Positions 6,254 to 7,918 of a stretch of 7,918 nt of DNA are shown piece after piece. Location of the stretch: positions 1-7,918 of the forward strand of contig PNOO01000112.1 of assembly GCA_013824905.1 (NCBI GenBank), given 5' to 3'. The translations under genes were made by a program, and so were the position numbers. A model generated the notes under the pieces. That model made no database searches. It saw nothing but the letters and a program-made list of their open reading frames with translations, and was not told the origin of the DNA. The DNA comes from Syntrophus sp. (in: bacteria) (GTDB taxonomy: Bacteria; Desulfobacterota; Syntrophia; Syntrophales; UBA5619). Positions within the stretch are counted from its first letter, which is position 1; each line of letters opens with the position of its first letter.

Positions 6254-7334
6254 GATCGTCGCCCCTGCGGCTGACTTGCCGGAAGGAGAGGCGCAGGGCG
6301 TCGTCCATTTGCCGAATGCCCAGATCGCCGACTGCGTTGAGTCCCTCGCCGGCGATTTTTGGGGCGAGGATAACGATCAGGCGATCGGCCAATTTTTCCT
6401 TCAGAAACGTTGTGATAATGGCTGCGCCGCCTTCAACGAGGAGGGAGGAGATCTCCCTCTTGCCAAGAGCGGTCAGGAGTTCTCGCAGATCCACACGCCC
6501 CGCCTTGTCTTCCTCTGTTTCCAGCACCTCGATCCCCTTTGCCTCATAAAGCCGTCGTCTTTCAATCGGCGCCCTGCGGGTCGTGGCCGCGATCGTCCGG
6601 GAGCCTTTTCCCTCATTGAAAATCCTTGCCTGCGGCGAGGATCGCAATTGTGAATCGCAAACGATCCGGAGGGGATTTCTGCCCCGGACGAGGCGGCAGG
6701 TCAGTTCCGGATCGTCATTGAGGACGGTTCCCGATCCAACGAGGATTGCGTCATGGACGCTGCGCAGGCGGTGGACGAAACGCAGTGAAGGAGAGGAACT
6801 GATCCAGCGGGAGTGGCCGGTGGCTGTCGCGATCCGGCCGTCGAGGGTCTGGGCGAATTTGACGGTGACATAGGGGCTGCCGGTCCTGATGTATTTGAAG
6901 AAGACCTCATTCATCTGCCGGCAGGCCTCTGCAAGAACCCCGACCCGCGTTTCTATCCCGTGCCGTTCGAGGGCCTGAATGCCTTTTCCGGATACTGTGG
7001 GATTGGGATCGGTCGTCCCGATGACGACGCGGCCGGGACGGCAGGCGATCAGGGCGTCGACACAGGGAGGGGTCCTGCCGTAATGGCTGCATGGTTCGAG
7101 GGTGATATAGACAGTTGCCCCCACGATCGGTTCTGTCGCATTTTCTATGGCGTTGATCTCGGCATGGTTCCCACCGCAGCGGCGGTGGTAACCTTCTGCG
7201 ATGATCCGGCCGTCCCGGACGATGACGGCGCCGACCATCGGATTCGGGCTGACGCACCCTTCCCCCTTCCGGGCCAACCGGAGCGCCAGGCGCATGAAGC
7301 GCTCATCCGTCGAACTGGTTTTTCTTTCTGCCAT
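6210..7334 (-). CDS. ribD: Bifunctional riboflavin biosynthesis deaminase/reductase RibD
   Basis: A 374-residue fusion of the two RibD activities, normal length for the family. The N-terminal zinc deaminase (about 10-150) shows SPNPMVGAVIV, H57-A58-E59 and PC82SHYGRTPPC91, giving the zinc ligands H57, C82, C91 and the catalytic Glu59. It deaminates 2,5-diamino-6-ribosylamino-4(3H)-pyrimidinone 5'-phosphate. The C-terminal reductase (about 155-365) shows VKFAQTLDGRIAT, VGSGTVLNDDPELT and LLVEGGAAI, and reduces the ribosyl chain with NADPH. No other rib gene lies in the window, and the gene ends inside the convergent FAD gene, so it is not in a local rib operon. An in-frame TAG lies two codons before the ATG at 7334, so no upstream start is possible; Met14 (7295) is the only sensible alternative. 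Confidence 0.96.
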   Translation of the reverse strand: MAERKTSSTDERFMRLALRLARKGEGCVSPNPMVGAVIVRDGRIIAEGYHRRCGGNHAEINAIENATEPIVGATVYITLEPCSHYGRTPPCVDALIACRPGRVVIGTTDPNPTVSGKGIQALERHGIETRVGVLAEACRQMNEVFFKYIRTGSPYVTVKFAQTLDGRIATATGHSRWISSSPSLRFVHRLRSVHDAILVGSGTVLNDDPELTCRLVRGRNPLRIVCDSQLRSSPQARIFNEGKGSRTIAATTRRAPIERRRLYEAKGIEVLETEEDKAGRVDLRELLTALGKREISSLLVEGGAAIITTFLKEKLADRLIVILAPKIAGEGLNAVGDLGIRQMDDALRLSFRQVSRRGDDLILDALLNRNSPER

Positions 7335-7340
7335 GACCTA

Positions 7341-7368
7341 CTTATAACACGTACGGTCGGGATGACAA
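7341..7368 (-). promoter_or_regulatory. Predicted sigma70-type promoter of ribD
   Basis: On the minus strand TTGTCA (7368-7363) and TATAAG (7346-7341) are separated by 16 bp, each one base from consensus. Transcription would begin about 7 bases after the -10, at or next to the A of the ribD ATG at 7334, implying a leaderless or nearly leaderless mRNA. No FMN-riboswitch-like conserved segments are seen upstream. Confidence 0.55.
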
Positions 7369-7455
7369 CTTTTTTCGGTTCAACCGGTTTAAGCATGCGT
7401 GTCTAAAATATCTTTCTTCCTCCTACGATGAGTTTGTATACTCCCATAATATCCC

Positions 7456-7484
7456 TTGACAAGCAAAAACAGCCCCCCTATACT
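7456..7484 (+). promoter_or_regulatory. Strong sigma70-like promoter reading toward the Tat-signal gene
   Basis: TTGACA (7456-7461), a perfect -35, is followed after exactly 17 bp by TATACT (7479-7484), one base from the -10 consensus. The predicted start point is about 7491, so the transcript would carry a leader of roughly 335 bases containing the hemB remnant before the ATG at 7828. No intrinsic terminator was seen in between. Confidence 0.6.
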
Positions 7485-7486
7485 TC

Positions 7487-7633
7487 AACCTCTCGAAAGA
7501 AATTCGTAAAAAAAGCAGGCCTGGATGTTCAGGAGGGGGCGGATATCATTACGGTAAACCGGCGCTTTCTTACATGGACATTATCCGCGCGGTACGGGAC
7601 GAATTCAATATTCCCATTGGTGCGTACCATGTA
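7487..7633 (+). pseudogene. hemB: Decayed fragment of hemB (porphobilinogen synthase)
   Basis: Two adjacent frames together encode a segment of the C-terminal third of 5-aminolevulinate dehydratase. The first frame, from 7491, reads SRKKFVKKAGLDVQEGADII then TV, matching the family's REALREAxLDxEEGADIxMV. From 7556 the next frame reads KPALSYMDIIRAVRDEF then NIPIGAYHV, matching KPALxYLDIIRxVRDEF then xIPIGAYxV. A one-base deletion in the GTAAACCG run near 7556-7558 separates them, exactly at the codon of the Schiff-base lysine in the MVKP motif. After GAYHV the homology ends at once with a stop, and nothing upstream of about 7487 looks like HemB. About 50 of some 325 residues remain, so it cannot be functional. 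The well-kept second half suggests fairly recent decay. A functional hemB presumably exists elsewhere, which cannot be seen here. Confidence 0.8.
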
Positions 7634-7827
7634 CTTTAATGTAAGGCGTAAGGCGCAAAAAGTAGAATCTACAATCTAAAGCTTGAGAAGAAGAAGGAGG
7701 TGATGAGGAGTTTCCGGTGGGTAAAAAATCCATGATCCATAGTCGATAAGCTTAAGAGAAACCTGAAGTAAAAACTTGAAACTGGGAGCGTGAAACCCTA
7801 AATTCGAGACTTACAAAGGAGGGATCC
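7634..7827 (+). other. 5' leader or decayed region with an orphan Shine-Dalgarno sequence
   Basis: No gene of normal size is present. It has a tandem GTAAGGC pair (7641-7654), an odd palindrome GTAGAATCTAC (7662-7672), and AAGGAGGTGAT (7694-7704), a full-length match to the 16S anti-Shine-Dalgarno. A GTG at 7717, 6 bases after GAGGAG (7705-7710), opens a 10-codon frame (GTG-encoded Met, then GKKSMIHSR) closed by TAA at 7747-7749. This may be a leader peptide or the remains of a deleted gene's start. No terminator or known riboswitch is recognised. Confidence 0.4.
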
Positions 7828-7918
7828 ATGAGCGGAAGCAAGAAGATCAGTCGCCGGGAATTATTGAAAGCGGCAACCGTTGCCGGGATTGGCGGGATGA
7901 CTTTGGGGTTGGGCAAGG
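7828..7918 (+). CDS. N-terminus of a Tat-exported protein (cut by the window edge)
   Basis: Thirty codons are visible. The ATG at 7828 follows an ideal AAGGAGG (7816-7822) with a 5-base spacer. The N-terminus contains SRRELLK at residues 8-14, a good twin-arginine motif with Leu in place of the usual Phe, followed by a mildly hydrophobic Ala/Gly-rich stretch (AATVAGIGGMTLGLG). This predicts export of a folded, probably cofactor-containing protein through the Tat system. In anaerobes such proteins are often iron-sulfur, molybdopterin or hydrogenase subunits, but the mature part lies beyond the window and the function cannot be named. The likely promoter is at 7456-7484, far upstream. Confidence 0.85.
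   Translation, partial: MSGSKKISRRELLKAATVAGIGGMTLGLGK

Larger units (their letters stand above)
7335..7486. other. Gene-free region between ribD and the hemB remnant
   Basis: It holds the minus-strand ribD promoter and the plus-strand promoter listed separately. The plus-strand frame opening at 7428 has no ribosome binding site and no independent protein character; its second half is the hemB remnant. Nothing else is recognised. Confidence 0.5.

Noticed and set aside
6813..7406. 197-codon plus-strand open frame antisense to ribD
   Set aside because: The minus strand encodes all RibD motifs; the plus frame is Asp/Gly-rich noise without homology.
7335..7427. Possible FMN riboswitch upstream of ribD
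   Set aside because: The space before the gene is short, the predicted start point is at the ATG, and none of the conserved RFN-element segments could be seen.
7428..7679. 83-codon hypothetical protein on the plus strand
   Set aside because: No ribosome binding site. Its centre is one half of a frameshifted hemB fragment and the rest is out-of-frame translation.

Overview
The window looks like a chromosomal stretch of a moderately GC-rich anaerobic bacterium, most plausibly a Desulfobacterota (Syntrophales-like) lineage. The taxonomic call is inference. It rests on a ferredoxin-dependent 2-oxoacid oxidoreductase operon with a tandem-ACT partner, a Tat substrate, and the general style of the proteins. 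No rRNA, tRNA, CRISPR array or transposase gene was seen.

Layout. On the minus strand, from about 3691 down to 599, lies a tightly packed operon: a small 2[4Fe-4S] ferredoxin subunit, the alpha (VorB/KorA-like), beta (TPP-binding) and gamma subunits of a four-subunit 2-oxoacid:ferredoxin oxidoreductase, and a tandem-ACT protein. The last three genes are joined by ATGA/TGATG stop-start overlaps. Further down the same strand (422-15) is a stand-alone GGQ-type release-factor-like protein. Between these two, at about 479-599, sits a long imperfect palindrome flanked by 7-bp direct repeats, which looks like a small non-autonomous mobile or intergenic repeat. Upstream of the oxidoreductase operon, after a 320-bp non-coding gap, is a minus-strand NusG/RfaH-type antiterminator paralogue (4515-4012). 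It is divergent from a plus-strand FAD-dependent dehydrogenase of the COG2509 type (4619-6253). That gene converges on, and overlaps by 44 bp, a minus-strand ribD (7334-6210).

The right end (7335-7827) has no intact gene. It holds a strong sigma70-like promoter on the plus strand, a short frameshifted remnant of hemB broken at the codon of the catalytic Schiff-base lysine, an orphan Shine-Dalgarno sequence with a 10-codon mini-ORF, and then the start of a Tat-exported protein (7828 onward, cut by the window edge).

How the genes fit together. The oxidoreductase would decarboxylate a branched-chain (or related) 2-oxoacid to an acyl-CoA and pass electrons to ferredoxin; the translationally coupled tandem-ACT protein may sense the matching amino acid. 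The other genes are housekeeping or accessory (riboflavin synthesis, ribosome rescue or release, antitermination) with no evident shared pathway. I found no clear multi-gene novel system. The most interesting items are the palindromic element, the decayed hemB inside a probable 5' leader, and the NusG paralogue placed apart from any polysaccharide genes.
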